NCBI GenBank assembly: GCA_031259035.1
Contig: JAIRLZ010000278.1
Coordinates: 1-5,764, forward strand
From: Treponema sp.
Lineage (GTDB): Bacteria > Spirochaetota > Spirochaetia > Treponematales > Breznakiellaceae
Direction: 5' to 3'
Length of the DNA: 5,764 bases
In this document: positions 5,641-5,764 of the stretch, in pieces
Layout of the letters: each line of letters starts with the position of its first letter
Position numbering within the stretch: position 1 is the stretch's first letter
Position numbers and translations under genes: made by a program
The notes under the pieces: model-generated
Databases searched by the model: none
Seen by the model: the letters and a program-made list of their open reading frames with translations, nothing else
Told to the model about the DNA's origin: nothing

Positions 5641-5764
5641 ACGAAGCCGTACACACACTATACCACGGACGAAAGGAACACGCTACAGGCAATGGAGGGC
5701 ATGGGTCTGCCCAAAAGTTATCAGGCGGTGATACTCGGCAAGCATCCAAGCAGCGTCTACCGCG
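5641..5764 (+). CDS. IS30-family transposase, N-terminal fragment (3' end outside window; start codon abnormal)
   Basis: The frame reads KPYTHYTTDERNTLQAMEGM, then SYQAVILGKHPSSVYR. This matches the beginning of IS30 transposases, 'YTHLT..ER..I..L...G.S...IA..LGR.PSTI.RE', which forms the helix-turn-helix that binds the terminal repeats; the DDE catalytic part lies beyond the window. The frame is open back to TAG at 5605-5607 but contains no ATG, GTG or TTG before 5692, which is inside the conserved region. A good Shine-Dalgarno sequence stands just before 5641/5644. Thus the original ATG seems to have changed, to ACG at 5641 or to AAG at 5644, and the copy may be silent or poorly translated. 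A sequencing error or use of a rare start are alternatives. Confidence 0.72.

Larger units (their letters stand above)
5541..5764 (+). mobile_element. Left end of an IS30-family insertion sequence (right end outside window)
   Basis: The element is recognised by the transposase N-terminus at 5641-5764. The upstream 100 bases differ from the permease leader and begin with an AT-rich block (GGCCC, a run of nine T at 5551-5559, GAAGTGCGAAAA) that could be the left terminal repeat. I cannot pair it because the other end is not in the window, so the boundary is approximate. IS30 elements carry one transposase and usually make short target duplications. Confidence 0.5.

Noticed and set aside
1..5764. 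CRISPR array, tRNA, rRNA or diversity-generating repeats
   Set aside because: No regularly spaced repeats with unique spacers, no cloverleaf-like sequence with a T-loop motif and no conserved rRNA segments were seen. The repeats found are only two-copy words of 8-12 bases.

Overview
The window looks like accessory DNA from a spirochaete-like bacterium with many mobile elements. A termite-gut Treponema relative is my best guess. The guess rests on the mix of a Gram-negative TonB, a large FtsX/MacB-type permease with a coiled-coil insert, toxin-antitoxin remnants and fragments of two unrelated IS families. It is an inference from style and not a match I could run.

Left part (1-440): the window opens inside the last 34 codons of an IS630-family transposase. 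Just beyond it lies a small antitoxin of the COG3636/HigA-like 'addiction module antidote' type (162-440). Its GTG start overlaps the stop of a short upstream frame. The toxin that normally precedes such a gene is not visible, so the IS630 copy has probably replaced it.

Middle left (441-1320): nearly 900 bases contain no gene I would call intact. There are short palindromes and direct repeats, and one open fragment (715-864) that may be a gene remnant. Many frames are open by chance because of composition. This is best read as a graveyard of degenerate coding and repeat DNA.

Centre (1321-2187): a strong intrinsic-terminator hairpin (1357-1401) stands 50 bases before tonB (1452-2093). The TonB is compact and complete: membrane anchor, proline-rich spacer and C-terminal receptor-binding domain. 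It has no visible Shine-Dalgarno sequence and no exbB/exbD beside it.

Right part (2188-5424, minus strand): one very large ABC-transporter permease (1078 residues) converges on tonB. It has two MacB/FtsX-like halves. A coiled-coil hairpin of roughly 255 residues is inserted into the first extracytoplasmic domain. No ATPase gene is present. A plausible sigma-70-type promoter lies upstream at 5482-5510.

Right edge (about 5541-5764): the left end of an IS30-family element running off the window, with the N-terminal helix-turn-helix of its transposase. Its frame has a good ribosome-binding site but no ATG, GTG or TTG at the expected place, so this copy may be inactive.

TonB and the permease both act at the cell envelope, but they are convergent, have separate signals, and nothing in the sequence ties them into one system. 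I did not find a convincing undescribed system. The most unusual items are the coiled-coil permease without its ATPase, the terminator-like leader before tonB, and the two IS copies at the window edges.
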